From assembly GCF_000686025.1 (NCBI RefSeq), contig NZ_JMLQ01000003.1:310001-374000 (forward strand): 64,000 nucleotides of DNA, given 5' to 3'. The stretch is from Rhodococcus sp. UNC23MFCrub1.1. GTDB lineage: Bacteria; Actinomycetota; Actinomycetes; Mycobacteriales; Mycobacteriaceae. Below, piece after piece: positions 1 through 8,825 of this stretch (positions within the stretch are counted from its first letter, which is position 1; each line of letters starts with the position of its first letter). The notes under the pieces were generated by a model. That model made no database searches. It had not been told where the DNA came from and was given only the letters and a program-made list of their open reading frames with translations. A program made the translations under genes and the position numbers.

Positions 1-297
1 CGCCACCGCGTCCCACACCTCGCTCAGCGTGAGCAGGCCGTGCCGGATGTACGGCGACATGCGACTCGCCCCGCGCCGCGACGGCGGTTCCACCGTGCTG
101 CGGGACCGGGCGTAGCCCGTGATGTCCAGGCTCGCGAGAGCGGCGTCGGCTGCCGACTGTCCGCCGCGCAGACCGCCCGCCCGGATCTCCTCGGGCTCTT
201 CGAGGGTGAGGTCACCGAGGTGCTCGGCGACCCAGGCGACGACATCGTCGGACCGGGCGCCGTCCGCAGGTGACGGGGGAGACGGGAGGAGGGCCAT
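1..297 (-). CDS. Photolyase/cryptochrome-type FAD-binding domain protein, N-terminal part (cut by window edge)
   Basis: Only the first 99 codons are present, and the frame is still open at base 1. Residues from about 40 read like the start of the photolyase/cryptochrome C-terminal FAD domain: a GG..AA..L run, Y-A-R-S-R, then RGASRMSPYIRHGLLTLSEV, matching the conserved G-T/A-S-R-x-S-P-Y flavin-binding stretch. This motif normally comes after a Rossmann-like antenna domain of well over 100 residues, but here it begins near residue 60, so the antenna domain appears to be missing. Stand-alone FAD domains of this kind are annotated in actinobacteria without a proven substrate. The ATG at 297 has no clear Shine-Dalgarno but lies 8 nt after a TAGTGT box. 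It diverges from the radical SAM gene across two SOS-like boxes. Family is fairly sure; DNA-repair activity is inference. Confidence 0.75.
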   Translation of the reverse strand, partial: MALLPSPPSPADGARSDDVVAWVAEHLGDLTLEEPEEIRAGGLRGGQSAADAALASLDITGYARSRSTVEPPSRRGASRMSPYIRHGLLTLSEVWDAVA

Positions 298-305
298 GTC
301 CACCG

Positions 306-311
306 ACACTA
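306..311 (-). promoter_or_regulatory. Candidate -10 box (TAGTGT) for the FAD-domain gene
   Basis: On the minus strand TAGTGT ends 8 nt before the ATG at 297, a spacing that would give a nearly leaderless transcript. No good -35 is visible. The -35 position would overlap the first SOS-like box, so LexA binding there could block this promoter. Assigned by eye. Confidence 0.35.
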
Positions 312-331
312 CCGAAGAGTTGACACCTCGA

Positions 332-347
332 TAGAACGTATGTTCGA
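332..347. promoter_or_regulatory. LexA/SOS-like box 1
   Basis: The palindrome TAGAAC-GTAT-GTTCGA matches the mycobacterial SOS consensus TCGAAC-N4-GTTCGA with one mismatch (second base). It lies in the 124-bp divergent region between the FAD-domain gene and the radical SAM gene, 12 nt downstream of the first base of a TTGACA hexamer at 320-325. Confidence 0.7.
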
Positions 348-365
348 CTGTCTGCGATTCGTCGA

Positions 366-381
366 TCGATCGTGTGTTCGA
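366..381. promoter_or_regulatory. LexA/SOS-like box 2
   Basis: TCGATC-GTGT-GTTCGA matches the mycobacterial SOS consensus TCGAAC-N4-GTTCGA with one mismatch (fifth base). Its centre is 34 bp from that of box 1, about three helical turns. Two near-consensus sites in 50 bp argue for real LexA control of the divergent pair. Confidence 0.7.
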
Positions 382-421
382 GGCATCGGTGTGCCGGGGT
401 CGCCGGAGAACAGGAGGGGTC

Positions 422-1459
422 ATGCGGTGGGACGGTCAGACACTCGACGCTCCCGACGGGGCGCTTCCCGGCCTCGAGCGCACCGGGCTGGTGCGTGCCG
501 GTCTGGTCCGCACCGTCCGCACGCCCGAGTTCGAGGGCGTCACCTTCCACGAGGTGCTCTGCAAGAGCGCCCTCAACCGGGTGCCCGAGGAATCGGCGCT
601 GCCGTTCCGCTGGACCATCAACCCCGCGCGCGGGTGCTCGCACGCGTGCCGCTACTGCTTCGCCCGGCCGACCCACGAGTACCTCGACCTCGATGCGGGC
701 CGCGACTTCGACTCGCAGATCGTGGTCAAGACCAACATCGTCTCGGTGCTGCGCAAGGAACTCGCCCGCGCCTCGTGGAAACGTGACCCGGTCGCCCTGG
801 GCACCAACACCGACCCGTACCAGCGCGCGGAGGGTCGCTACGAGCTCATGCCGGGCATCATCCGGGCGCTCACCGAGTCCGGTACCTCGTTCTCGATTCT
901 GACCAAGGGCACGTTGCTGCGACGGGATCTGCCGCTGCTCACCCTCGCCGCTCAGCAGGTGAACGTGCAGGTGAGTGTCAGTCTCGCCTTTCACGACGAG
1001 GATCTGCAGAAGTCTCTCGAGCCGGGGGCGCCGTCACCGCGCGCTCGCCTCGACATGATCCGGGCCATCACGGACGCGGGTCTGTCGTGCCACGTGCTCA
1101 TCGCGCCCGTCATCCCGTTCCTGACCGACAGTCCCAAACACCTCGGCGCCCTGATGGCGGCCCTGGAAGACGCGGGCGCGACCGGTGTGACCGCGCTGCC
1201 GATGCATCTGCGGTCCAGCACCAAGGAGTGGTTCATGAGCTGGCTCGCCGAGCATCATCCGGCTCTCGTGCGCCGCTATCGGGTGCTCTACGGACGCGGA
1301 GCGTACGTCAGCCCGGAATACAAGCAGTGGCTTCGCGACAAGGTGGAACCGTTGCGGGAGAAGCACTCTCTGACGGGGCTCGATCCGGCCGGTGCGCGGC
1401 GTGTGGCCAGGGCAGCTCCCGCGGAACCCGCTCCGGAACCAGCGATGACCCTGTTCTGA
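422..1459 (+). CDS. Rv2578c-family radical SAM protein
   Basis: Predicted radical SAM enzyme of 345 residues, of the Rv2578c / spore-photoproduct-lyase-like group. The 4Fe-4S ligands are in CSHACRYC (C72, C76, C79), the CxxxCxxC motif, preceded by R-W-T-I-N-P-A-R-G as is typical for this family. The central part has the TIM-barrel-like pattern of radical SAM cores (VALGTNTDPYQ, SILTKGT, VSVSLAF). ATG 422 was chosen because AGGAGGGG lies at 412-419; an upstream in-frame start at 374 has no ribosome site. The substrate is not known. The gene follows two SOS-like boxes and diverges from a photolyase-like FAD gene, and its M. tuberculosis homologue is, as I recall, in the LexA regulon. A role in DNA repair is therefore plausible but unproven. 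It converges with the metallo-beta-lactamase-fold gene, 5 bp away. Confidence 0.9.
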   Translation: MRWDGQTLDAPDGALPGLERTGLVRAGLVRTVRTPEFEGVTFHEVLCKSALNRVPEESALPFRWTINPARGCSHACRYCFARPTHEYLDLDAGRDFDSQIVVKTNIVSVLRKELARASWKRDPVALGTNTDPYQRAEGRYELMPGIIRALTESGTSFSILTKGTLLRRDLPLLTLAAQQVNVQVSVSLAFHDEDLQKSLEPGAPSPRARLDMIRAITDAGLSCHVLIAPVIPFLTDSPKHLGALMAALEDAGATGVTALPMHLRSSTKEWFMSWLAEHHPALVRRYRVLYGRGAYVSPEYKQWLRDKVEPLREKHSLTGLDPAGARRVARAAPAEPAPEPAMTLF

Positions 1460-1464
1460 GTCGG

Positions 1465-2286
1465 TCAGAAGCCGGGGGTCACGCCGATGTGCTCGAGGTA
1501 GCGCCGCGCCGAGCGGACCACCGCGCCGTGAGCGTCCTCCTCGACGACCCGGTCCCACCACGCCCCGACGATGCGCTCGAAGGCCACGTTCTCGAGGAGG
1601 GCGACCGTCCGGCGGATCGTGTCGGGATGTTCGGGGATCAGGTTGGGGTAGCTGTACATGAACGAGACCCATCGGCGATCGGACACCACCTGGACGATGT
1701 CCCCGGTGCAGAGCGCGCCGCGGCCGTCGGTGCCCGGCCAATGCAGCACCGAGCCGCCGGCGAAGTGCACCCGGGTGTTGATCAGCGTCCGCCCCGGCAG
1801 TATCTCCAGGGAGTCGCCCGACCACGTGCGGATGTTGCCGGCGCGGGGCAGCCACGCACGGTCGGACTCGTGCACGTAGATCGGTACGTCGCCGAAGGCC
1901 TCGCTCCACTCGACCATCGCGCTGTAGTAGTGCGGGTGGGACAGAGCGACGGCCGACACGCCGCCCAGTTCGGTGACACGGGCGATCGCGGCGTCGTCGA
2001 TCGTGGTGATGCTGTCCCACAGCAGGTTTCCGCCGTCGCCGGGGACCAGCAGCGCGCGTTGGCCGATCGCGAAGGTCGGCTCGGTGCCGATGCCCCACAG
2101 GCCCGGGTACTCCTCGCGCACCACGGTCCGGTGCGACGCCGACACCTCGGCGACGGTGGTCCACCGCTGGCCGCCGCGTCCGACGTACTGGCGCTCGTCG
2201 GTGCAGATCGGGCACTCGTCCGGATCGACTCGGTCGAACTGCACGCCACACGTCTCACAGACCGGCAGCTCCGTGCGGGACGACAT
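1465..2286 (-). CDS. Metallo-beta-lactamase-fold protein with N-terminal zinc ribbon
   Basis: A 273-residue protein. Residues 1-30 form a rubredoxin/zinc-ribbon-like element with CxxC pairs (C10, C13 and C25, C28). The rest resembles the metallo-beta-lactamase fold: VPGDGGNLLWDS, ALSHPHYYSAMVEW, a histidine in VHFAGGSVLHWPG, and LCTGDIVQVV. The metal motif HxHxDH is altered: H117-P-H119 is followed by Tyr121 and Ser122 where Asp and His are expected, so binuclear zinc hydrolysis is doubtful. It may bind one metal or have another role. ATG 2286 overlaps the stop of the upstream metallopeptidase by one base, so the two are probably co-transcribed. No substrate can be named. Confidence 0.8.
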   Translation of the reverse strand: MSSRTELPVCETCGVQFDRVDPDECPICTDERQYVGRGGQRWTTVAEVSASHRTVVREEYPGLWGIGTEPTFAIGQRALLVPGDGGNLLWDSITTIDDAAIARVTELGGVSAVALSHPHYYSAMVEWSEAFGDVPIYVHESDRAWLPRAGNIRTWSGDSLEILPGRTLINTRVHFAGGSVLHWPGTDGRGALCTGDIVQVVSDRRWVSFMYSYPNLIPEHPDTIRRTVALLENVAFERIVGAWWDRVVEEDAHGAVVRSARRYLEHIGVTPGF

Positions 2287-3203
2287 CAGCGGACGGACGA
2301 CGGGTCGTTCAGATCCGACGCGTCGTAGGTGTTGCAGGCGGCGACAGCTCCCGTGCGGTAGCCGGCGTCGAACCACGCCTGTCGCTGGTCGGACGAGCCG
2401 TGGGTCCAGCCCTCCGGGTTCACGCGGCCCGTCGAGGCCTGCTGGATCCGGTCGTCGCCGACGGACGACGCGGCCGACAACGCGTCGGACACGTCCTGGT
2501 CGGTGAGCGGATCGAGCAGCGGCTCGGAACTGCCGGGTGCGGGAACGTCGTCGGCCTTGTTCGCCCACACGCCGGCGTAGCAGTCGGCCTGGAGCTCGGT
2601 GCGCACGGCGCCGGACTCGGGTCCGTTCGGGTCGGCCTGCGCCCGGCCGATGTCGCCCAGCTGGTTCTGGATGTGATGGCCGAACTCGTGGGCCACGACG
2701 TACTCCTGCGCGAGCGGGCCGCCGCTGGAACCGAACTGGTCGACGAGCACCTGGAAGAAACCGGTGTCGAAGTACGCGGTGGAGTCGGCGGGGCAGTAGA
2801 ACGGCCCGACGTCGGACGTCGCGGCGCCGCACCCGGTGGAGACCTGACCGGAGAAGATGTCGACCTCGGGGCGCTCGTACGGCACGCCCGTCTGCGCCGC
2901 CAGCTCGGCGTCCCACACCTGATCGAGACTGTTCACGGTGGCCGTGACCCGGCAGTCGACATTCGCGTTGGCGTCGGCCCCGGTGTCGCAGTTCTCGATG
3001 GCGCCGCTGCCCGAGTCCTGCGACGTGGCCTCACCGCCGCCGAGCTGCCCGATCACCGACGACGGGTCGCCGCCGAGCAGCAGGGTGATCACCACGATGA
3101 CGATGCCGCCGAGACCGCCGCCGACGGCGATGCCCTTGCCGCGGCCACCGGAGGACCGTCGAACCCGGGAGGAGTCGATCCTGGCGTCGGGGTCGAACGT
3201 CAT
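2286..3203 (-). CDS. Neutral zinc metallopeptidase (YpfJ/KPN_02809 family)
   Basis: A 305-residue membrane-anchored metallopeptidase. A basic N-terminus is followed by one hydrophobic segment at about residues 25-45 (GGLGGIVIVVITLLLGG), then an extracytoplasmic domain with paired cysteines. The zinc motif HEFGH is at 172-176, and a downstream glutamate in RTELQADCYAG is the likely third ligand. This layout is typical of the YpfJ family, common in actinobacteria and of unknown physiological substrate. It reads into the metallo-beta-lactamase-fold gene with a one-base overlap (TGATG). It diverges from aspS across 144 bp. Family assignment is firm; function beyond peptidase is not known. Confidence 0.88.
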   Translation of the reverse strand: MTFDPDARIDSSRVRRSSGGRGKGIAVGGGLGGIVIVVITLLLGGDPSSVIGQLGGGEATSQDSGSGAIENCDTGADANANVDCRVTATVNSLDQVWDAELAAQTGVPYERPEVDIFSGQVSTGCGAATSDVGPFYCPADSTAYFDTGFFQVLVDQFGSSGGPLAQEYVVAHEFGHHIQNQLGDIGRAQADPNGPESGAVRTELQADCYAGVWANKADDVPAPGSSEPLLDPLTDQDVSDALSAASSVGDDRIQQASTGRVNPEGWTHGSSDQRQAWFDAGYRTGAVAACNTYDASDLNDPSSVR

Positions 3204-3305
3204 GAGTCACCACTTTCGTCGGCGTGTGCGGCTCACAGCTTCGCACGTGGCCACCACCGACACAGCGCTGTTTCTCCCGGCGTCGGGGTGGGCTCGAATG
3301 GTCCG

Positions 3306-3311
3306 TAGGAT
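3306..3311 (+). promoter_or_regulatory. Candidate -10 box (TAGGAT) for aspS
   Basis: TAGGAT fits the TANNNT -10 of actinobacterial housekeeping promoters. A start near 3318 would leave a leader of about 30 nt carrying GGAAGGA ahead of the GTG at 3348. No convincing -35 is visible. Confidence 0.4.
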
Positions 3312-3347
3312 CACCAGCTGTATTCGTCTACTTCTGGAAGGACTCCT

Positions 3348-5168
3348 GTGCTGCGCACGCACCTCGCCGGTTCGCTTCGAGCCGAGCACGCGGACCGACA
3401 CGTCACCCTGACCGGTTGGGTCGCTCGACGGCGCGATCACGGCGGAGTCATCTTCATCGACCTGCGTGACGCCTCCGGAGTGGTCCAGGCCGTGTTCCGC
3501 GACGGTCCGGCGGCCGAGCAGTCGCACCGCCTGCGGTCGGAGTTCTGCGTCAAGATCACCGGCATCGTCGAGCTCCGCCCCGAGGGCAACCAGAACCACG
3601 AGATCCAGACGGGCGCCGTCGAGGTGAACGTGACCGAGCTGGAGGTATTGGGCGAGAGCGCGCCGCTGCCGTTCCAGCTGGACGAGACTCCGGGCGAGGA
3701 AGCGCGGCTCAAGTACCGCTACCTGGACCTGCGTCGCGCCGGACCCGGTCATGCGATCCGACTGCGCTCGAAGGTCAACGCGGCGGCACGGTCCGTCCTG
3801 GCCCACCACGAATTCGTCGAGGTGGAGACGCCCACGCTGACACGCTCGACCCCCGAGGGTGCCCGCGACTTCCTGGTTCCCGCGCGACTCCAGCCGGGAA
3901 GCTTCTACGCACTCCCGCAGAGCCCGCAGCTGTTCAAGCAGTTGCTCATGGTCGGCGGCATCGAGCGGTACTACCAGATCGCCCGCTGCTACCGGGACGA
4001 GGACTTCCGCGCCGACCGGCAGCCGGAGTTCACCCAGCTCGACGTCGAGATGAGCTTCGTCACGCAGGACGACGTCATCGTCCTCGCCGAGGAGATCCTC
4101 ACCTCGCTGTGGAACCTGATCGGCCACGAGATCACCACACCCATCCCGCGCATGACCTACGCGGACGCGATGCGCCGCTTCGGTTCCGACAAGCCCGATC
4201 TCCGCTTCGGAGTCGAGCTCGTGGAGTGCACCGAGTACTTCGCCGGGACGCCGTTCCGCGTCTTCCAGGCGCCGTACGTCGGCGCCGTCGTCATGCCCGG
4301 CGGTGCGTCGCAGCCGCGTCGTCAGCTCGACGCGTGGCAGGACTGGGCGAAGCAGCGCGGCGCCAAGGGCCTCGCGTACGTCCTGGTCCAGGAGGACGGC
4401 ACCCTCGGTGGTCCCGTCGCCAAGAACCTGTCGGACGCCGAGCGCGACGGACTCGCCGCCCACGTCGGCGCGAAGCCCGGTGACTGCGTCTTCTTCGCGG
4501 CCGGCCCCGCCAAGGCGCAGCGCGCACTGCTCGGTGCCGCCCGCGGTGAGATCGCCCGCAAGCAGGGCCTCATCGACGAGAACGAGTGGGCCTTCGTCTG
4601 GATCGTCGACGCGCCGCTGTTCGAGCCGACGTCCGATGCCACCGCCAGCGGCGACGTCGCCGTGGGTTCCGGCTCGTGGACCGCCGTGCACCACGCCTTC
4701 ACCTCGCCGAAGCCCGAGTCGATGGACACCTTCGACACCGACCCCGGCAACGCCCTGGCCTACGCGTACGACATCGTCTGCAACGGCAACGAGATCGGCG
4801 GCGGCTCGATCCGTATCCATCGCAAGGACATCCAGGAGCGCGTCTTCGCGATCATGGGCATCGACGCGGAGCAGGCGCAGGAGAAGTTCGGCTTCCTCCT
4901 CGACGCCTTCGCCTTCGGTGCGCCGCCCCACGGTGGTATCGCCTTCGGTTGGGACCGCATCACGGCCCTGCTGGCCGGGGTGGACTCCATCCGTGAGGTC
5001 ATCGCATTCCCGAAGTCGGGCGGCGGCGTCGATCCGCTGACCGACGCGCCGGCTCCGATCACCCCGGCGCAGCGCAAGGAGTCGGGTATCGACGCGAAGC
5101 CGGTTCCTCGTCAGACGCCGGGTGGCGCATCGGGCGAGAAGCCCGCGTCGGAGGGCCCCACGACCTAG
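3348..5168 (+). CDS. aspS: Aspartate--tRNA(Asp/Asn) ligase
   Basis: Class II aminoacyl-tRNA synthetase of 606 residues, the usual bacterial length. The N-terminal OB-fold anticodon-binding domain includes [20 protein letters not shown]. Motif 1 lies near [16 protein letters not shown], motif 2 is [19 protein letters not shown] (ATP and aspartate site), the bacterial GAD insertion is in the middle, and motif 3 is GIAFGWDRI. The GTG start follows GGAAGGA. Mycobacterial AspRS is known to be non-discriminating and to charge tRNA-Asn for GatCAB transamidation; the same is likely here but cannot be shown from this window. The C-terminus has a short Pro/Ala/Gly-rich tail. Confidence 0.98.
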   Translation: MLRTHLAGSLRAEHADRHVTLTGWVARRRDHGGVIFIDLRDASGVVQAVFRDGPAAEQSHRLRSEFCVKITGIVELRPEGNQNHEIQTGAVEVNVTELEVLGESAPLPFQLDETPGEEARLKYRYLDLRRAGPGHAIRLRSKVNAAARSVLAHHEFVEVETPTLTRSTPEGARDFLVPARLQPGSFYALPQSPQLFKQLLMVGGIERYYQIARCYRDEDFRADRQPEFTQLDVEMSFVTQDDVIVLAEEILTSLWNLIGHEITTPIPRMTYADAMRRFGSDKPDLRFGVELVECTEYFAGTPFRVFQAPYVGAVVMPGGASQPRRQLDAWQDWAKQRGAKGLAYVLVQEDGTLGGPVAKNLSDAERDGLAAHVGAKPGDCVFFAAGPAKAQRALLGAARGEIARKQGLIDENEWAFVWIVDAPLFEPTSDATASGDVAVGSGSWTAVHHAFTSPKPESMDTFDTDPGNALAYAYDIVCNGNEIGGGSIRIHRKDIQERVFAIMGIDAEQAQEKFGFLLDAFAFGAPPHGGIAFGWDRITALLAGVDSIREVIAFPKSGGGVDPLTDAPAPITPAQRKESGIDAKPVPRQTPGGASGEKPASEGPTT

Positions 5169-5217
5169 GGTCGAGGGGTCGCCGGTCACGCGTCGACGAC
5201 GCGCGGACGGAGAGTGC

Positions 5218-6141
5218 ATGCAGAACCTCAGGGTGGTCAGTCCGGCGGACCGGACCGAAGAGGTGCTGCGGGTGCTCGACGAGACTCCCGGCGTCGCTCA
5301 CGTCGTCGTTCTGCGCGGTGCCGCCGTGCGCCCGGAGGGCGACGTCGTGGACGCCGTCGTCGTGCGGGAGTGCGCGAATCAGGTTCTCGACGGTCTGCGT
5401 TCGCTGCGCCTGACCCACGACGGAGCCATCACCATGCAACCCGTGGAGACGGTGCTGTCGGACGCGGCGCGCACCGCGGAACAGGACGCGCCCGGTGACC
5501 CGGACGACTCGATCGTCTGGGACGAACTGGTCGGACGTACGCGGGAGGAATCGTCCCTCACCCTGACGTTCGTCGCCTTCCTGACCATCGCGTTGCTGCT
5601 GGCGGCCATCGGCGTCGTGACCGACTCGCCGGTCACCATCGTCGGTGCGATGGTGGTGGGACCCGAGTTCGGTCCGCTGGCAGCGCTGTCGGTCGGCCTG
5701 GTGCGTCGTCAGCGATCACTGATCCGTCGATCGTTGCTGGCGCTGCTCGTGGGTTTCCCGACCGCGATGGTCATCACGGCGCTGGGGGCGTTCGGGGCCG
5801 AGGCCCTCGGATGGATCCGACCGGAGGCGATGGACGACCTGCAGCAGGTCGACTTCATCTACCAGGTGGGTCCGTTCTCTCTCGTCGTGGCTCTGCTCGC
5901 CGGCGCCGCCGGCATGCTCGCGCTCGTGTCGGCGAAATCGGCCGCCCTGGTCGGGGTCTTCATCTCCGTGACCACCGTTCCGGCAGCAGGTTTCGCCGTC
6001 GTCGCGGCCACGGTGGGGAGCTGGCGCATCGCCGCTCTGTCCGCAGGACAGCTGGGTATCAACCTCCTCGGCATCGTCGTCGCGGCGACCTTCGTGCTCT
6101 CCCTGCACCGGCGATCGGCTCGGGCTCAGGCGGACAGGTAG
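5218..6141 (+). CDS. DUF389 family membrane protein
   Basis: A 307-residue protein with an N-terminal soluble domain of about 100 residues (MQNLRVVSPADRTEEVLRVL) and a C-terminal block of about six hydrophobic segments (LTLTFVAFLTIALLLAAIGV, PVTIVGAMVVGPEFGPLAAL and so on). This is the DUF389 pattern, and the G-A-M-V-x-G-P-E-F-G-P-L motif is characteristic. Function is unknown. ATG 5218 has GGACGGAGAG before it; the longer frame starting at 5122 overlaps aspS and begins with arginine-rich junk. A TAGGGT at 5166-5171, overlapping the aspS stop, could serve as its own -10. It stands between aspS and the ATP-grasp/transglutaminase pair, on the same strand. Confidence 0.85.
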   Translation: MQNLRVVSPADRTEEVLRVLDETPGVAHVVVLRGAAVRPEGDVVDAVVVRECANQVLDGLRSLRLTHDGAITMQPVETVLSDAARTAEQDAPGDPDDSIVWDELVGRTREESSLTLTFVAFLTIALLLAAIGVVTDSPVTIVGAMVVGPEFGPLAALSVGLVRRQRSLIRRSLLALLVGFPTAMVITALGAFGAEALGWIRPEAMDDLQQVDFIYQVGPFSLVVALLAGAAGMLALVSAKSAALVGVFISVTTVPAAGFAVVAATVGSWRIAALSAGQLGINLLGIVVAATFVLSLHRRSARAQADR

Positions 6142-6197
6142 ATTTCTCGCGGACGTGCGCCGAGCGCGGTGCCGGTCGTCTGCGGAGGGGGAGTTGC

Positions 6198-8825
6198 GTG
6201 CAGCAGGGTGAGGCCACATCTCCCGTGCTCGCGGCGTACCTCGACGAGATCCGTCCGGACGGCCACGACGACCTCGTGGAGAACGCCGTCGACGGTGGTC
6301 CGCGGCTACGAGAGCGCTGGGCGGCCCTCCCCGGCGCCGAGGACGTGACCCCGGCTGATCTCGCCGCCGCACAGTTGCGCGTGGGCCGTCTGGTGGACGA
6401 CTCCGGCATCACCTACAACGACACGGCGGACGCGTCGTCCGAATCGCCGTCGTCGACGCAGTCCGGTGCGCGGTGGGAGCTCGACGTGGTGCCGACGGTG
6501 GTGTCGGCGCCGGACTGGGACCGGCTCGAGGCCGGCATGCTGCAACGCTCGCGCATCCTCGACGCGGTGCTCACCGATCTGTACGGCGAGCGCACCCTGA
6601 TTCGCCGCGGTCTGCTGCCGCCGGAGATCGTCTTCCGGCATCGCGGCTATCTCCGAGCCGCGCACGGCATCACCATCCCCGGCCCACATCAGCTGTTCTT
6701 CCACGCGGCGGACATCGCCCGATGCACCGACGGCGAGTTCCGAGTCCTCTCCGACCGCACTCAGGCACCGTCGGGCGCCGGCTACGCCCTGGCGGACCGG
6801 TCGATCGTCGCGCGTGCGGTACCGGCTGTCTTCGGCCGGGTGGCGCCCCGTCCCGCGAGCACCTACGTCGGTGCGATGCGCGTGGCCCTCGTCGAGGTGG
6901 CGCCTGCCGCCGCCGAGAACCCGCTCGTGGTGGTGCTCAGTCCCGGTGTCTGGTCGGAGACGGCGTTCGACCAGGCGCATCTCGCCTCGGTGCTCGGATT
7001 CCCCTTGGTCGAGTCCGCTGATCTGGTCGTCCGCGACGGCGCCCTGTGGATGCGCTCGCTCGGCACCCTGCGCCGCGTCGACGTCGTGGTGCGCCGTGTC
7101 GACGACGACTACGTGGATCCGCTCGACCTGCGCCCCGAGTCACGCCTCGGTGTCGTGGGACTGCTCGAGGTCGCGCGGCGCGGAGCCGTCACCGTGGTCA
7201 ACACGATCGGCAGCGGCGTCCTCGAGAACGCGGCGCTGTTCGGACGGCTGCCGGAGCTGGGCCGGGCGCTGCTCGGGGAGGAGCCCCTGCTCGACTCGGT
7301 CCCGGCCTTCTGGGCGGGGGATCCACACGGCCTGTCGCACATCGTCTCTCGTATCGGTTCGCTCGTGGTGTACGCGATCGGCTCGCACGAGAGCGTCGTC
7401 GGTCCCGCGCTGTCCATGCGCGAGCGGGACGAGCTGGTGCGGCGGATCGGGGCGGACCCGACGGGGTGGGCGGCGCGGGCGATACCGGACCTGGCGACGT
7501 CGCCCGTCGGGCCGGTCGGTCATCGCCGGCACGACGCCGCCGTGCTGCCGAGGCCCGTCGGCATCCGACTGTTCGACGTGGCCGGGCGCCGGGGCTACAC
7601 CCCGATGACGGGCGGTCTCGCCCAGGTGTTGGTCACGGATCCGCCGTCGGAGCCCATGGCCACGACCGCTGCCAAGGACGTGTGGGTGCTGGCCGAGCGT
7701 CGCGGCCGGTCGGATCAGCCGGACGTGTCGAGCGCCGTCGACGCACCGCGTCCGATGGGTGGACGCCGTCCCCGTGTCATCGACTCGGTGAGCACGCCGC
7801 GTGTGCTCGACGACCTGTACTGGATGGGTCGCTACGGCGAGCGTGCCGAGGCGACGGCCCGCCTGCTGGTGGCCGCGAACCAGATGGTCCGCGATCATCG
7901 CGGCGAGACGCCGTTCGGGGAGCAGGCGCGGTCCGACACGGACGTCGCCCTGGCCGTGGTGCTCGACGCGGTGACCGCGGTGACCGCGACGGCGCCGGGG
8001 TTCCGCGCCGCGACCACGCGGTCGGACCTGCTCGCGGAGTTCCGGTCGCTGACGGTGCGGACGCGGCGCACCGGTTCGCTGGCGCACGCCGTGGCGGCGT
8101 TGCAGACGTGTGCCCGCGCGGTGCGGGATCAGCTGGGCGAGGACACCTGGGCGGTGTTCAACCGGCTCGACACCGCGCTCGCCGAGTGTGCGGCGTCGCC
8201 GGTGTCCGACGAGGCGGGGCTCTGGTCGACGCAGAGCCGTGTCGTGGGGTCGATGCTCGCCGTCGCCGGTCTGTCGGCCGAGTCGATGGTGCACGATCCG
8301 GGCTGGTTCCTCATGGACACGGGCAAGCGCATCGAGCGCGCTCTGCAGATCACCGCCCTGCTCGCCGAGACCGTGGGCACCGCGCGCCCACCGGCCGTCG
8401 AGCAGGCCGTGCTCGGGGCGGTGCTGAACGCCGCCGACTCGTCGGTCACCTACCGGCGCCGCTATCGCGGTGCTCCCGAGGTGGGCGCCGTGGCCGAGCT
8501 CGTGCTCTTCGACGGCGGCAACCCGCGCTCGGTCATCCACTCGGTGGAACGAGCAGCGGTGAACCTTGGGTCGCTGCCCGGGTCGACGGGGACCTCCCGC
8601 ACCGATCGGGCGCTCGAGCGCATCGTCGCGACGCTGCGCCGAGTCGACCCGTCCGATCTCGAGGACGTCGACGCCACCGGGACCCGATCGGAGTTCGACG
8701 ACGTCGTCCGGTCGGTGCACACCGATCTGCTCGACCTCTCCGAGTCGATCACCGCGGCGCACCTGACGCTGCCCGGCGGCACGCAGCCGTTGTGGGGACG
8801 CGGCGGCGGACGGGTGTTGTCGTGA
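6198..8825 (+). CDS. Circularly permuted ATP-grasp / alpha-E domain fusion protein
   Basis: An 875-residue two-domain protein. Residues from about 75 to 500 match the circularly permuted ATP-grasp type 2 family (DUF404/DUF407), with LDAVLTDLYGERTLIRRGLLPPE, GYALADRSIVARAVP and VVVLSPGVWSETAFDQAHLA typical of it. From about residue 530 (PRVLDDLYWMGRYGERAEAT) the alpha-helical alpha-E domain (DUF403) begins. In many bacteria these are two adjacent genes; here, as in mycobacterial homologues, they are fused. Families of this kind were proposed from comparative genomics to form amide or peptide bonds, but no product is established. GTG 6198 follows GGAGGGGGA. The last four bases overlap the start of the transglutaminase gene, so the two proteins are probably made together. 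Confidence 0.88.
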   Translation: MQQGEATSPVLAAYLDEIRPDGHDDLVENAVDGGPRLRERWAALPGAEDVTPADLAAAQLRVGRLVDDSGITYNDTADASSESPSSTQSGARWELDVVPTVVSAPDWDRLEAGMLQRSRILDAVLTDLYGERTLIRRGLLPPEIVFRHRGYLRAAHGITIPGPHQLFFHAADIARCTDGEFRVLSDRTQAPSGAGYALADRSIVARAVPAVFGRVAPRPASTYVGAMRVALVEVAPAAAENPLVVVLSPGVWSETAFDQAHLASVLGFPLVESADLVVRDGALWMRSLGTLRRVDVVVRRVDDDYVDPLDLRPESRLGVVGLLEVARRGAVTVVNTIGSGVLENAALFGRLPELGRALLGEEPLLDSVPAFWAGDPHGLSHIVSRIGSLVVYAIGSHESVVGPALSMRERDELVRRIGADPTGWAARAIPDLATSPVGPVGHRRHDAAVLPRPVGIRLFDVAGRRGYTPMTGGLAQVLVTDPPSEPMATTAAKDVWVLAERRGRSDQPDVSSAVDAPRPMGGRRPRVIDSVSTPRVLDDLYWMGRYGERAEATARLLVAANQMVRDHRGETPFGEQARSDTDVALAVVLDAVTAVTATAPGFRAATTRSDLLAEFRSLTVRTRRTGSLAHAVAALQTCARAVRDQLGEDTWAVFNRLDTALAECAASPVSDEAGLWSTQSRVVGSMLAVAGLSAESMVHDPGWFLMDTGKRIERALQITALLAETVGTARPPAVEQAVLGAVLNAADSSVTYRRRYRGAPEVGAVAELVLFDGGNPRSVIHSVERAAVNLGSLPGSTGTSRTDRALERIVATLRRVDPSDLEDVDATGTRSEFDDVVRSVHTDLLDLSESITAAHLTLPGGTQPLWGRGGGRVLS

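Noticed and set aside
3207-5219. A 670-codon open frame antisense to aspS
   Set aside because: Its composition (Arg, Asp, Val and Gly-rich) is what the reverse strand of a GC-rich gene gives, and the plus strand encodes a complete AspRS with all motifs.
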